Of a stretch of 64,000 nt of DNA, positions 53,766-63,353 are shown piece after piece (within the stretch, counting starts at the first letter, position 1; every line of letters begins with the position of its first letter). Origin of the DNA: Sphingomonas sp. MA1305 (GTDB taxonomy: Bacteria; Pseudomonadota; Alphaproteobacteria; Sphingomonadales; Sphingomonadaceae); NCBI RefSeq assembly GCF_016107325.1, contig NZ_RCVT01000001.1, forward strand, positions 1,116,001 to 1,180,000, given 5' to 3'. The translations under genes and the position numbers were made by a program. The notes beneath the pieces were generated by a model, which did no database searches, had not been told where the DNA came from, and saw nothing but the letters and a program-made list of their open reading frames with translations.

Positions 53766-55015
53766 CCGGCCGGCTGGGTGTCGGCCGGTACCTCGGGCGG
53801 CGCGAGCCGCGGTGCGCGGCGGATGCGCAGCGTCTGCCCCGATCCACTGACCTGATAGCCGCGTACCTCGAGGGCGGCGCGCAGCGAGGCGGGATCGCCG
53901 TCATAGCTGACGCGGAGCAGCGAGACGCCGCCCAACGCCAGGCTGGTGGTGGTCGCGGCCCGGACCCCGGGAATGCCGCGCAGCAGCCCCTCGATATTGG
54001 CAACCGATGTGGCGCTGGGGGTATCCGCCTGGACGACGATAGGAATGCCGGCGCTGGCAGTGCTGCCGGTGTCGCCGACGATCTCCGCCAGCGTCTCGCC
54101 GCTCGCCTCGTCGTCGGCCGTCGGCTCGGCTACCGGTTCGGGCGCGGGCGGCGGCGACAAAGTGGCATCGACGTTGAGTGCGCCGCCACGCAGCGCCTGC
54201 TGATAGAGCGCGTCCATCCGCTGGACGCCGGTGTCGAGCAATTGCGGAAGGCCCGCGGCATTGCCGACGCGCAGCGTGAAACTGCCGACGAGCTGATTGT
54301 CGGGACCGTGGCGCGCCTGGAAGACGCCGATGATCGGCCCGCCCGGATAGCTGCGATAGAGGCGCACCACCGGGATCAGCACGTCCGACGCGCCATATTG
54401 GTCGAGCACATTGCGCCACCAGCCGCGTCCTGGCCGGCCGATCTGGCCGGCGTTGAGCAGCAAGGCGTCGGCGCCGCTGCCCGACGGACGGATATAATCG
54501 ATCGTACTGTTGCCGGTGCGCAGCCGCGCCCAGGCCGCCTGCCACGGGCTGGGCTGTTCGAACATCAGCTCCGTGCCGGCGGAGACGAGCAGCGGCATCA
54601 CCAGCATCGGCCGCGACCGATCGGCATAGGCGCTGATGCCGAGCAGTCCGGCGGCGCGGGTCCGGTCGAACAGCACGCCGAGACGGCCGATATAGCGGTT
54701 GGGGCCGATCTGTTCGTTCTCGACGACGATGCCCGAGACCATGCCGTCGAGCGTGCCGTCGCTGACTAGGCCGCCGCCACCGCCGAGTCGCCGCGACAAT
54801 TGCACCCAGGCCTTACGCTGGGCGAGCCGCCAGCCGCCGAGCCGCGCCTGATCGGCGGTCTTGGCGGCGACGTCGACCGTGACGCCGGAGACCTCATAGC
54901 TGCCCGAGGTGTCGATCGGCGCGACGCCGCGGCTGCCCTCGATCTGGGCGAGCGCGCCGGCGCCGGCGAGCAGCGCCGCACCGGCGAGAAGGGAGAACAG
55001 GGACCGCGGACGCAT
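53762..55015 (-). CDS. DUF2066-like secreted protein with C-terminal HMA-like fold
   Basis: The 417-residue precursor has a signal peptide ending ALAQ (about residue 24). The N-terminal half (YEVSGVTVDVAAKTADQARL and RKAWVQLSRRLGG) resembles the DUF2066 domain, which precedes hdaA in other alphaproteobacteria. An acidic Pro-rich linker (residues about 285-320) leads to a C-terminal domain of about 80 residues with a beta-alpha-beta pattern like metal-transport HMA folds but without CxxC. The function is unknown. It is divergent from purM and coupled to hdaA. Confidence 0.78.
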   Translation of the reverse strand: MRPRSLFSLLAGAALLAGAGALAQIEGSRGVAPIDTSGSYEVSGVTVDVAAKTADQARLGGWRLAQRKAWVQLSRRLGGGGGLVSDGTLDGMVSGIVVENEQIGPNRYIGRLGVLFDRTRAAGLLGISAYADRSRPMLVMPLLVSAGTELMFEQPSPWQAAWARLRTGNSTIDYIRPSGSGADALLLNAGQIGRPGRGWWRNVLDQYGASDVLIPVVRLYRSYPGGPIIGVFQARHGPDNQLVGSFTLRVGNAAGLPQLLDTGVQRMDALYQQALRGGALNVDATLSPPPAPEPVAEPTADDEASGETLAEIVGDTGSTASAGIPIVVQADTPSATSVANIEGLLRGIPGVRAATTTSLALGGVSLLRVSYDGDPASLRAALEVRGYQVSGSGQTLRIRRAPRLAPPEVPADTQPAG

Positions 55016-55077
55016 CGTGGCAGCCTTTTGGCGAAGCAGGCGTGGAAATCCAAGCGCGATGTGGCTAGGTCGCCGCC

Positions 55078-56187
55078 ATGAGCACCGAAGCCGAACCGAA
55101 CGCGCCCTATACCTATGCCGATGCCGGAGTGTCGATCGCCGCGGGCAATGCGCTGGTCCGCGCCATCGGCCCCCTCGCCCGATCGACGCGGCGGCCGGGC
55201 GCCGATGCCGACCTGGGCGGCTTCGGCGGCTTCTTCGACCTCAAGGCGGCGGGCTTCACCGACCCCCTGCTGGTTGCCGCCAACGACGGGGTCGGCACCA
55301 AGCTGAAGCTGGCGATCGAATCGGGTCGGCACGAGGGTGTCGGCATCGACCTGGTCGCCATGTGCGGCAACGATCTGATCGTCCAAGGCGCCGAGCCGTT
55401 GTTCTTCCTGGATTATTACGCGACCGGCAAGCTCGACAACGGCATCGCCGAGCGGGTCGTCGCGTCGATCGCGGAGGGCTGCCGCCAGGCCGGCTGCGCG
55501 CTGATCGGCGGCGAGACGGCCGAGATGCCGGGCATGTATGCCGATGGCGACTATGACCTCGCCGGTTTCTGCGTCGGCGCGGTCGAGCGCGACCGGGTGC
55601 TGACCGGCCGGACCATCGCCGCCGGCGACGTCGTACTCGGCCTCGCATCGAGCGGCGTCCATTCCAACGGCTATTCACTGGTTCGCCGACTCGCCGCGGA
55701 CAAGGGGTGGAAGCTCGACCGACCGGCGCTGTTCGATTCAGACCGGTTGCTGATCGACACGCTGATGGCGCCTACGCGTATCTATGTCGCCAGCCTGCTG
55801 CCGCTGGTGCGCGAAGGACGGATCAAGGGTCTGGCGCATATCACCGGCGGCGGTCTGCTCGAGAACATCCCGCGCGTGCTGCCCGAGGGTGCGCATGCGG
55901 TGATCGACGCCGGTGCCTGGGAACAGCCGCGGCTGATGGCCTTTCTGCAGGCGCAGGGCGGCATCGAGCCGGAGGAGATGGCGCGCACCTTCAATTGCGG
56001 GATCGGCATGGCGGTGGTCGTCGCCGCCGAAGCGGCCGACGACGTCGCCGCGGCGCTGCGCGCGGCGGGGGAGACGGTCCATAGGATCGGCCGGATCGAG
56101 GCGGGGCCGCGCGGGTGCACGGTCCGCGGTCCGGCGGAGAGCTGGTCGGCGCGAGCCGACTGGACCGCGACGCACAACCACGGCTGA
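55078..56187 (+). CDS. purM: Phosphoribosylformylglycinamidine cyclo-ligase (AIR synthetase)
   Basis: PurM closes the imidazole ring in purine synthesis, using ATP to make aminoimidazole ribonucleotide. The 369 residues include [19 protein letters not shown], the nucleotide-binding [34 protein letters not shown] and [16 protein letters not shown]. It is followed 6 bases later by purN, the common purMN pair. The 62-base gap to the divergent DUF2066-like gene must hold both promoters. Confidence 0.98.
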   Translation: MSTEAEPNAPYTYADAGVSIAAGNALVRAIGPLARSTRRPGADADLGGFGGFFDLKAAGFTDPLLVAANDGVGTKLKLAIESGRHEGVGIDLVAMCGNDLIVQGAEPLFFLDYYATGKLDNGIAERVVASIAEGCRQAGCALIGGETAEMPGMYADGDYDLAGFCVGAVERDRVLTGRTIAAGDVVLGLASSGVHSNGYSLVRRLAADKGWKLDRPALFDSDRLLIDTLMAPTRIYVASLLPLVREGRIKGLAHITGGGLLENIPRVLPEGAHAVIDAGAWEQPRLMAFLQAQGGIEPEEMARTFNCGIGMAVVVAAEAADDVAAALRAAGETVHRIGRIEAGPRGCTVRGPAESWSARADWTATHNHG

Positions 56188-56193
56188 GCGGCG

Positions 56194-56739
56194 ATGAAAC
56201 GCGTCGGCATCCTGATCTCCGGGCGGGGATCGAACATGATGGCGCTGGTCGAGGCGGGGATCGACGTCGCGCTGGTCGCCTCCGACAAACCGGACGCGGC
56301 CGGCCTGGCCTGGGCGCGGGAACGTGGCCTCGCCACCTTCGCCCTGTCGCCCAAGGGCATCGGCAAACCGGCCTATGAGGCGGCGATCGACGCCGCGCTC
56401 CGCGAGGCGGGCGTCGAGGTGATCGCGCTGGCCGGCTACATGCGTCTGCTGTCGAACGATTTCGTCGCCAGGTGGCGCGGCCGGATCATCAACATCCACC
56501 CGTCGTTGCTGCCCAAATACAAGGGCTTGGACACGCACGCGCGGGCAATTGCGGCGGGCGATGCGGTCGCCGGCTGTTCGGTCCATGTCGTCACCGAGGA
56601 ACTGGATGCCGGCGAAGTGCTTGGACAGGCGGAGGTGCCGGTGCTGCCCGGTGACACGCCCGACGCGCTCGCTGCGCGGGTGCTGGACGCCGAGCACCGC
56701 CTGTACCCGCAGGTGCTGAAGGAGTTCGCCAGCCGATGA
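56194..56739 (+). CDS. purN: Phosphoribosylglycinamide formyltransferase
   Basis: PurN transfers a formyl group from 10-formyltetrahydrofolate to GAR in purine synthesis. The 181 residues have VGILISGRGSNMMALVEA at the N-terminus, the catalytic Asn-His-Asp set in IINIHPSLLPKYKGLDTHARA (N and H) and VTEELDAGEVL (Asp). It lies between purM and a YjbR gene that its stop overlaps by 4 bases. Confidence 0.97.
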   Translation: MKRVGILISGRGSNMMALVEAGIDVALVASDKPDAAGLAWARERGLATFALSPKGIGKPAYEAAIDAALREAGVEVIALAGYMRLLSNDFVARWRGRIINIHPSLLPKYKGLDTHARAIAAGDAVAGCSVHVVTEELDAGEVLGQAEVPVLPGDTPDALAARVLDAEHRLYPQVLKEFASR

Positions 56740-57095
56740 CCAGTCCCCTCGACCGTATCCGCGCGATCGCGCTCGTCCTGCCCGACAGCGAAGAGCGGGA
56801 AAGCCATGGCCAACCCACCTTCTTCGTCGCGGGCAAGCCCTTCTCGCAATTCCGTGACGACCATCACGGCGACGGCCGCACCGCCGTGTGCGTGCGGACG
56901 AGTGGACCAGACGAGCAGGCGAAGCTGATTGCGGCGGCGCCGGACACCTATGCCACGCCGTCCAATCTCGGCACCGAACATTGGGTCGCCATCGATCTGT
57001 CGGCGGAAGCGGACTGGACGCTGGTCGAGGATCGGATCGCGCGCAGCTGGGAATTGAGCGCGCCGGCCGCGTTGCTGGAGGCCGGCGGGCGATGA
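56736..57095 (+). CDS. MmcQ/YjbR-family protein
   Basis: The 119-residue protein has the YjbR-like fold pattern: ALVLPDSEERESHGQPTFFV at the N-terminus, a central strand region FSQFRDDHHGDGRTAVCVRT, and the end NLGTEHWVAIDLSAEADW. Members are called DNA-binding from structural similarity only; a molecular role is not established. It is coupled to both neighbours by 4-base overlaps in the purM-purN run, which does not by itself imply a purine role. Confidence 0.88.
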   Translation: MTSPLDRIRAIALVLPDSEERESHGQPTFFVAGKPFSQFRDDHHGDGRTAVCVRTSGPDEQAKLIAAAPDTYATPSNLGTEHWVAIDLSAEADWTLVEDRIARSWELSAPAALLEAGGR

Positions 57096-57670
57096 CGGAG
57101 ACGGCGGATCAGGCCCGCACCCGCCGGCGCTGGATCACGCTGGCCGAGGTCGTCGCGGTCGCGGGCGTCGTGATCGCGGCGCTGACGCTGTATCTCAACG
57201 TCTCGGACCGGCGCGCCGACCAGGCGGAACGCGCCGCCACGGCGCAGAAGGACGCGGCGGTCCAGGCGCGCGTCGAGCTGACCGGCACCGTCGATGGCGA
57301 CACCATCACCCTCAAGGATCCGCGCCACGACATCACCGACACGACGATCCTGTTCCCCAAGGCGCTGGGCGTCGGCAAGCAGGCGCCGGTCGAGCCGGAG
57401 GTCGACGCGTCGATGTTCAACCGAGCACTGCTCAAGATCACCGACGGCGGCCCCGATGCGCGCACGGGCAGGCTGCCGGTGCTGATCACGACCCGCTATT
57501 GGGATGGCGATGCGACGCGCAGCGCGCGCGGCTTGTACGACATCGTCTGGCGGACCCACGGCCGCCGGTTGTTCGGACGGGCGCTGACACTGGAAGGATT
57601 CCGCCTGCGCCAGACCGGGGGCGACGCCGCGGCGCTGGAGCGTGCCTGGGACGCGGCCAAGCCCCGCTGA
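57092..57670 (+). CDS. Single-pass membrane protein of unknown function
   Basis: The 192-residue protein starts at ATG 57092, overlapping the YjbR gene. A basic N-terminus (RTRRRW) precedes one transmembrane helix (residues about 16-37), then a short Ala-rich helix and a soluble domain of about 140 residues containing GTVDGDTITLKDPRHDITD and YDIVWRTHGRRLF. The basic segment before the helix suggests the soluble part is outside the cytoplasm. I recognise no family. It is the last gene of the purM run, converging with the leucine operon. Confidence 0.78.
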   Translation: MTETADQARTRRRWITLAEVVAVAGVVIAALTLYLNVSDRRADQAERAATAQKDAAVQARVELTGTVDGDTITLKDPRHDITDTTILFPKALGVGKQAPVEPEVDASMFNRALLKITDGGPDARTGRLPVLITTRYWDGDATRSARGLYDIVWRTHGRRLFGRALTLEGFRLRQTGGDAAALERAWDAAKPR

Positions 57671-58120
57671 TCAGCCGCGTCGTTTCAGCAAGGAGGTCCG
57701 CAGGCATTGGCAGACGGTCTCGTCGCGCTGGTTGAGCATGACGTGACGGAACGTGACCAGACCGGCATCCGGGCGGCTCTTGCTGTCGCGCAGTTCGACC
57801 ACCTCCGTCTCGGCGCGCAACGTGTCGCCGAGGAAGACCGGCTTTGGCATCACCAATTTGTCATAGCCGAGATTGGCGACCAGCGTGCCTAGCGTCGTAT
57901 CCGTCACCGACAGGCCGACCATCAGCGCAAAGGTGAAGGTGCCGTTGACCAGGATCTGGCCGAATTCCGAGGCACGCGCCGCTTCCGCATCGAGGTGCAG
58001 CGGCTGCGGATTATGCGTCATCGTCGAAAAAAGCAGATTGTCCGTCTCGGTCACGGTCCGACGAATGTCGTGCACGACCCGGTCGCCGACCGTCCATTCG
58101 TCATAACAGCGACCCGCCAT
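57671..58120 (-). CDS. MaoC-family dehydratase
   Basis: The 149-residue hot-dog protein is an enoyl-CoA-hydratase-type MaoC member. The start is ATG 58120 (MAGRCYDEWTVGD), overlapping the mccA stop by 1 base. The conserved stretch RRTVTETDNLLFSTMTHNPQ followed by PLHLDAEAA marks the subgroup with TExDN...NPQPLH rather than the simple GDxNPLH hydratase motif. As the last gene of ivd-mccB-mccA it may hydrate a branched enoyl-CoA of leucine breakdown, standing in for methylglutaconyl-CoA hydratase; that is inference. Confidence 0.88.
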   Translation of the reverse strand: MAGRCYDEWTVGDRVVHDIRRTVTETDNLLFSTMTHNPQPLHLDAEAARASEFGQILVNGTFTFALMVGLSVTDTTLGTLVANLGYDKLVMPKPVFLGDTLRAETEVVELRDSKSRPDAGLVTFRHVMLNQRDETVCQCLRTSLLKRRG

Positions 58121-59979
58121 CACGAACCCCTTTCGATGCGGACGAGCATGGTCCCCTCGGTCACCTGCCCGCCTGCCGTTGCGGCCAGTGCAGCGACCGT
58201 GCCGTCGAAGGGCGCAGTCAGGCTGTGTTCCATCTTCATCGCCTCCAGCGTCACCAGTTTCTGGCCGGCGGTGACCCGGGCGCCCTCGGTGACATCGACC
58301 GCAATGATGCGGCCCGGCATCGGCGCGAGGATCGCACCGTCCGCCGCACCGCCGCCCGCGGCCGCCGTCGCGCGCCACGGCATGACCTGCCAGGTCTGGC
58401 CGCCTTTGGTGATCAGCAGGCGCGACAGGCCGGGCGTACCGGTGACGGTCGCGCCGGCGAAGTCGACCTCGACCGGCTCGCCGCCGACATCGAGGCGGGC
58501 GATCCGACGCGACGGGGCATTGAGCCGGAAGCCGCCAATGGACCCGGCCGCATCGCCGGCAAGCGCGGCGGCGGCATCGACCAACGCTTCCTCGCTCGGC
58601 AGCGCCGGCGGCAGCAGGGCGTCGCCCTCGCGGGCGATCAACCCGGTGTCGACACAGCCGGATACGAAATCAGGATGGTCGAGCGCCTCGACCAGGAAAC
58701 CGGCGTTGGTGCGCAGCGGCCAGATCACCGCCTCGTCCAGCGCATCGGCCAGCGTCTCGCGCGCCTCGTCGCGTGTCTCGCCGTGCGCGATCAGCTTGGC
58801 GATCATCGGGTCGTAAAAAGGCGTGATCGTCGCCCCCTGCTCCACCCCGGTGTCGACTCGCACACCCGTCTCGTCCGGATCGCCCAGGTCGAAGGCATCG
58901 AGCCGGCCGATCGACGGCAGGAAGCCCTTGGCCGGGTCTTCCGCATATAGCCGCGCCTCGATCGCGTGGCCGTGGATGGCGAGCTGATCCTGGCGCAGCG
59001 GCAGCGGCTCGCCGCTCGCGACGCGCAGCTGCCACTCGACCAGATCCTGGCCGGTGATCGCCTCGGTGACGGGATGCTCTACCTGGAGCCGCGTGTTCAT
59101 CTCCATGAACCAGATCCGGTCGGCGTGCAGGCCATCGCTGGCATCGGCGATGAATTCGATCGTGCCGGCGCCGACATAGTCGACCGCCTGCGCCGCGCGC
59201 ACCGCCGCATCGCAGACCGCGGCGCGGGTCGCAGCGTCCATACCCGGCGCAGGCGCCTCTTCGATCACCTTCTGGTGGCGGCGCTGCAGCGAACAGTCGC
59301 GCTCGAACAGATGGACGACGTCACCACGCGTGTCGCCGAACACCTGCACCTCGATATGCCGGGGCGACAGGATGTATTTCTCGATCAGTACGCGATCGTC
59401 GCCGAATGAGGAGGCCGCCTCGCGGCGGCAGCTGGCGAGCGCGTCGGCGAAGTCGGCGGCATCGTCGACGCGGCGCATGCCCTTGCCGCCGCCGCCCGCC
59501 ACCGCCTTGATCAGTACGGGATATCCGATCGCATCGGCCTGCGCCTGCAGATGGTCGGGACGCTGGTCCTCGCCCTGATAGCCGGGGGTGACGGGCACGC
59601 CGGCGGCGATCATCCGCGTCTTGGCTGCGTCCTTCAGCCCCATCGCGCGGATGCTGGCGGGGGGCGCCCCGACCCAGACGAGGCCGGCGGTGATCACCGC
59701 CTCGGCGAAATCGGCATTTTCGCTGAGGAAGCCGTAGCCGGGGTGGATCGCCTGTGCGCCGCTGTCGCGGGCCGCGGCGATGATCCGCTCGCCGACGAGA
59801 TAGCTCTCGCGCGCCGCGGCGGGGCCGATATGCACCGCCTCGTCCGCCTCACGGACGTGCAGCGCGTCGGCATCGGCATCGGAATAGACGGCAACGGTGC
59901 GGATGCCGAGCCGCCGCGCGGTGCGGATGATCCGGCAGGCGATCTCGCCGCGGTTGGCGATCAGCAACGATTCGATCAT
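58120..59979 (-). CDS. Methylcrotonyl-CoA carboxylase biotin-carboxylase/carrier subunit
   Basis: The 619-residue alpha subunit carboxylates its own biotin with ATP and bicarbonate. Start ATG 59979 (MIESLLIANRGEIACRIIR) overlaps the previous stop by 4 bases. It has an ATP-grasp domain (AVAGGGGKGMR, MEMNTRLQVEHPVTE), a linker domain, and the C-terminal biotinyl domain with K582 in EAMKMEH. Related acetyl- and propionyl-CoA carboxylases share this layout; the methylcrotonyl assignment rests on the neighbouring ivd and beta subunit. Confidence 0.92.
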   Translation of the reverse strand: MIESLLIANRGEIACRIIRTARRLGIRTVAVYSDADADALHVREADEAVHIGPAAARESYLVGERIIAAARDSGAQAIHPGYGFLSENADFAEAVITAGLVWVGAPPASIRAMGLKDAAKTRMIAAGVPVTPGYQGEDQRPDHLQAQADAIGYPVLIKAVAGGGGKGMRRVDDAADFADALASCRREAASSFGDDRVLIEKYILSPRHIEVQVFGDTRGDVVHLFERDCSLQRRHQKVIEEAPAPGMDAATRAAVCDAAVRAAQAVDYVGAGTIEFIADASDGLHADRIWFMEMNTRLQVEHPVTEAITGQDLVEWQLRVASGEPLPLRQDQLAIHGHAIEARLYAEDPAKGFLPSIGRLDAFDLGDPDETGVRVDTGVEQGATITPFYDPMIAKLIAHGETRDEARETLADALDEAVIWPLRTNAGFLVEALDHPDFVSGCVDTGLIAREGDALLPPALPSEEALVDAAAALAGDAAGSIGGFRLNAPSRRIARLDVGGEPVEVDFAGATVTGTPGLSRLLITKGGQTWQVMPWRATAAAGGGAADGAILAPMPGRIIAVDVTEGARVTAGQKLVTLEAMKMEHSLTAPFDGTVAALAATAGGQVTEGTMLVRIERGS

Positions 59980-60449
59980 GCCGGGCATCCGGTGGTGCGC
60001 TGCGTCCAGGTGACGTTGAGGACGCGCCAGCGCCCGTCCTCGCGGACCAGGTCGAAATGGTCGGTGCCGCAATGATGCACCTTGCCGTCGATGGTGAAGA
60101 CGTAGGGGCTCCACACCATGGCGATGTCGCCGTCGACCTCGACCGCGGGATCGGTCAGCCGTTCCTGATAGCGTTCCGGACCGGGTTTCACGCCGGCGGC
60201 GAATTCCGGCCAGCTGGTGCGGCGGACCTCGCGGCGGCCGTCGGGCCGCTCGGCGACGACGGTGGCACCGCCGTCGGGACGGACCTGTGCCAGGATCGCC
60301 GCGCCGTCGCGCGCGGCGAGGCCGCGGAACATGGCGTCGATCGGCGCCATCACGTTCGCCGCATCGGCGTCGGCATAGGGCAGCGGATTGGCGGGCGGCA
60401 GCTTGTCCGACGCCTGGACCTGAAGCGCGAGCAGGAGAGCGAGGATCAT
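59976..60449 (-). CDS. Secreted NTF2-like protein inside the leucine operon
   Basis: The 157-residue protein starts at ATG 60449 with a very short signal-like leader (MILALLLALQVQAS). The rest follows the NTF2/SnoaL pattern: helix PIDAMFRGLAARDGAAILAQ, then strands, ending with HFDLVREDGRWRVLNVTWTQ. Two cysteines are in the second half. NTF2-like domains serve as enzymes or binding modules, and no function is assigned. It sits between the two carboxylase subunit genes, 5 bases after one and overlapping the other by 4. Confidence 0.8.
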   Translation of the reverse strand: MILALLLALQVQASDKLPPANPLPYADADAANVMAPIDAMFRGLAARDGAAILAQVRPDGGATVVAERPDGRREVRRTSWPEFAAGVKPGPERYQERLTDPAVEVDGDIAMVWSPYVFTIDGKVHHCGTDHFDLVREDGRWRVLNVTWTQRTTGCPA

Positions 60450-60454
60450 CGGGG

Positions 60455-62044
60455 TCACATCCGGAACACGCCGAAGCGCGGCGCTTCGGCTATGGGAGCA
60501 GCGAGACAGGCGTCGAGCGCGAGGCCGAGCACGTCGCGGGTCTGGACCGGATCGATGATGCCATCGTCCCACAGTCGCGCGGTGGCATGCCAGGGGTTGC
60601 CTTCATCCTCGTAGCGGGCGCGGATCGGCGCCTTGAAGGCATCGGCCTCTTCCGGGGTCCATCGCTCCGCGTCACGATGGACGGTGGCGAGCACGCTCGC
60701 CGCCTGTTCGCCGCCCATCACGCTGATCCGGCTGTTGGGCCAGGTGAACAGGAAGCGTGGGCCATAGGCGCGCCCGCACATGCCGTAGTTGCCGGCGCCG
60801 AAGCTGCCGCCGATCAGGATGGTGATCTTGGGCACGCTGGCGGTGGCGACGGCGGTGACCAGCTTGGCGCCATGCTTGGCGATGCCTTCCGCCTCGTAGC
60901 GGCCGCCGACCATGAAGCCGCTGATGTTCTGCAGGAAAAGCAACGGCACGCGGCGTTGACAGGCGAGCTCGATGAAATGCGCGCCCTTTTGCGCGCTTTC
61001 GCTGAACAGCACGCCGTTGTTGGCGAGGATCGCGACCGGCATGCCGTGGATATGGGCAAAGCCGCAGACCAAGGACGCGCCGTAGAGCGACTTGAACTCG
61101 TGGAATTCCGAGCCGTCGACCAGCCGGGCGATCACCTCGTGCACGTCATAGGGCGCGCGCACGTCCTGGGGGATCAGGCCGTAGAGGTCCTCGGCCGGAT
61201 GCAGCGGATCGCGTGGCGCGATCCGGTTGACCGCGGCGGGCGTCGCCGGCGGCAGGGTCGCGACGATGTCGCGGACGATGGTCAGCGCATGGTCGTCATT
61301 CTCGGCGACGTGATCGACGACGCCGGAGCGGCGGCCGTGCGTGTCGGCGCCGCCCAGCTCCTCGGCGCTGATCACCTCGCCCGTCGCGGCCTTGACCAGC
61401 GGCGGACCGGCGAGGAAGATCGTGCCGGCGCCGGCGACGATCACCGTCTCGTCGGACATCGCCGGGACATAGGCGCCGCCGGCGGTACAGCTGCCCATCA
61501 CGCAGGCGATCTGCGGAATGCCGAGCGCCGACATATTCGCCTGGTTGAAGAAGATGCGGCCGAAATGGTCGCGGTCGGGAAACACCTCCGCCTGATGCGG
61601 CAGATTGGCGCCGCCGCTGTCGACCAGGTAGATGCAGGGCAGCCGATTCTCCTGCGCGATCTCCTGCGCGCGCAGATGCTTCTTGACGGTCAGCGGATAG
61701 TAGGTGCCGCCCTTCACCGTCGCGTCGTTACAGACGATCATCACCTGCCGGCCCGAGACGTGGCCGATGCCGGCGATCATGCCCGCGCCGGGCACCTCGC
61801 CGTCGTACAGGTTGTAGGCGGCGAGCTGGCCGATCTCGAGGAACGGGCTGCCCGGATCGAGCAGCTGTTCGACCCGGTCGCGGGGCAGCAATTTGCCGCG
61901 ACCGGTGTGCCGCTCGCGCGCCGCGACGCTGCCGCCGCGTGCCGCCCGAGCGACGTCGGCCCGCAGCCGTTCCGCCAGCGCACGATTATGCGCCGCAAGC
62001 GCCGGATCGATGGCGGCGGTGGTCGGGATGACCGGGGCGTTCAT
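60455..62044 (-). CDS. Methylcrotonyl-CoA carboxylase carboxyltransferase subunit
   Basis: The 529-residue beta subunit moves carboxyl from biotin to 3-methylcrotonyl-CoA. The crotonase-like carboxyltransferase folds are visible: [58 protein letters not shown] (typical of methylcrotonyl-specific enzymes), [17 protein letters not shown], and [20 protein letters not shown]. It lies between ivd and the NTF2-like gene, and its pairing with the 58.1-60.0 kb alpha subunit follows from position and size. Confidence 0.95.
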   Translation of the reverse strand: MNAPVIPTTAAIDPALAAHNRALAERLRADVARAARGGSVAARERHTGRGKLLPRDRVEQLLDPGSPFLEIGQLAAYNLYDGEVPGAGMIAGIGHVSGRQVMIVCNDATVKGGTYYPLTVKKHLRAQEIAQENRLPCIYLVDSGGANLPHQAEVFPDRDHFGRIFFNQANMSALGIPQIACVMGSCTAGGAYVPAMSDETVIVAGAGTIFLAGPPLVKAATGEVISAEELGGADTHGRRSGVVDHVAENDDHALTIVRDIVATLPPATPAAVNRIAPRDPLHPAEDLYGLIPQDVRAPYDVHEVIARLVDGSEFHEFKSLYGASLVCGFAHIHGMPVAILANNGVLFSESAQKGAHFIELACQRRVPLLFLQNISGFMVGGRYEAEGIAKHGAKLVTAVATASVPKITILIGGSFGAGNYGMCGRAYGPRFLFTWPNSRISVMGGEQAASVLATVHRDAERWTPEEADAFKAPIRARYEDEGNPWHATARLWDDGIIDPVQTRDVLGLALDACLAAPIAEAPRFGVFRM

Positions 62045-62054
62045 GCCGCCGTCC

Positions 62055-63224
62055 TCACTGCGCCACCTTGGGGGCGGCGCCGATCAATTCGCGGCCGATC
62101 AGCATGCGGCGGATCTCGTTGGTCCCCGCCCCGATGTCGAGCAGCTTGGCGTCGCGCATGAAGCGTTCGACCGGCCAGTCCTTGGTATAGCCCGCACCGC
62201 CCAGCGCCTGGATCGCCTCCAGCGCCACCTTCACCGCATTCTCGCTCGCCAGCAGAATCGCGCCGGCCGCGTCGAAGCGGGTCGTCTTGCCCGCGTCGCA
62301 GCTCTTCGCCACCGCATAGACATAGGCACGCGCCGAATTGAGCGCGATATACATGTCGGCGACCTTCGCCTGCATCAGCTGGAACTGGCCGATCGGCTGG
62401 CCGAACTGCTTGCGCTCGCGGACATAGGGGATGACGACGTCGAGGCAGGCCTGCATGATGCCGAGCTGGATCGCGGCGAGCACCGCCCGTTCATAGTCGA
62501 GGCCGCTCATCAGCACCCCGACCCCGCCGTTCAGCGGGCCCATGACGTTCTCGCGCGGTACCTCGCACCCGTCGAACACCAGCTCCGCGGTCGGCGAGCC
62601 GCGCATGCCCATCTTGTCGATCTTCTGCCCGATCGAAAAGCCGGGCATGTCCTTCTCGATCAGGAAGGCGGTGATGCCGCGGCTGCCTTCGCCCGTCTTG
62701 GCATAGACGACGAGCGTGTCGGCATAGGCCGCGTTGGTGATCCAGAATTTCGTCCCGTCGAGCACGTAGCCGCGATCGGTTTCGCGCGCGCGCAGCTTCA
62801 TCGACACGACGTCGGAGCCGGCGTTCGCCTCTGACATCGCCAGGCTGCCGACATGCTCGCCGGAAATGAGCTTGGGCAGATATTTGGCCTTTTGCTCCGG
62901 ATTGGCCCAGCGGCGGATCTGATTGACGCAGAGGTTGGAATGCGCGCCATAGCTGAGCCCGATCGAGCCCGAGGCGCGCGAAACCTCCTCCACCGCGACG
63001 ACATGTTCGAGATAGCCGAGGCCAAGACCGCCGTCGGCCTCCTCGACGGTGATGCCGTGCAGGCCCAGTTCCCCCATGGCGGGCCACAGCTCGTCGCGCG
63101 GGAACCAGTCGTCGGCGTCGATCTTCGCCGCCAGCGGCGCGATCCGGTCGGTCGCGAAGCGCCGGGTGCTGTCGCGGATCATCTCCGCCGCCTCGCCGAG
63201 CGCGAAATCAAAATCGGGGGTCAC
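62055..63224 (-). CDS. ivd: Isovaleryl-CoA dehydrogenase
   Basis: This FAD enzyme oxidises isovaleryl-CoA to 3-methylcrotonyl-CoA in leucine breakdown, giving the carboxylase its substrate. The start is GTG 63224 behind GGAGAGG, giving 389 residues, the family length. Seen are the acyl-CoA dehydrogenase signatures [17 protein letters not shown] and [16 protein letters not shown], the catalytic base E245 in LDYERAV (the position used by isovaleryl-type enzymes) and [20 protein letters not shown]. It is the first gene of the operon, divergent from the formaldehyde dehydrogenase. Confidence 0.95.
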   Translation of the reverse strand: MTPDFDFALGEAAEMIRDSTRRFATDRIAPLAAKIDADDWFPRDELWPAMGELGLHGITVEEADGGLGLGYLEHVVAVEEVSRASGSIGLSYGAHSNLCVNQIRRWANPEQKAKYLPKLISGEHVGSLAMSEANAGSDVVSMKLRARETDRGYVLDGTKFWITNAAYADTLVVYAKTGEGSRGITAFLIEKDMPGFSIGQKIDKMGMRGSPTAELVFDGCEVPRENVMGPLNGGVGVLMSGLDYERAVLAAIQLGIMQACLDVVIPYVRERKQFGQPIGQFQLMQAKVADMYIALNSARAYVYAVAKSCDAGKTTRFDAAGAILLASENAVKVALEAIQALGGAGYTKDWPVERFMRDAKLLDIGAGTNEIRRMLIGRELIGAAPKVAQ

Positions 63225-63353
63225 AGCCGCCACCTCTCCACATATCGTTGCAAATGCGACTAGCAGGCCGGCGTCAGCGATCAACCCTGGATGCTTGCGG
63301 CCGAGGCGCGCAGTGAATACCGGTTCGCCCGTCACCGATCGGAGCCAATGCCC

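Noticed and set aside
60287-62161. Long plus-strand open frame opposite the carboxyltransferase gene
   Set aside because: The carboxyltransferase signatures on the minus strand are complete, and the antisense frame is low complexity.
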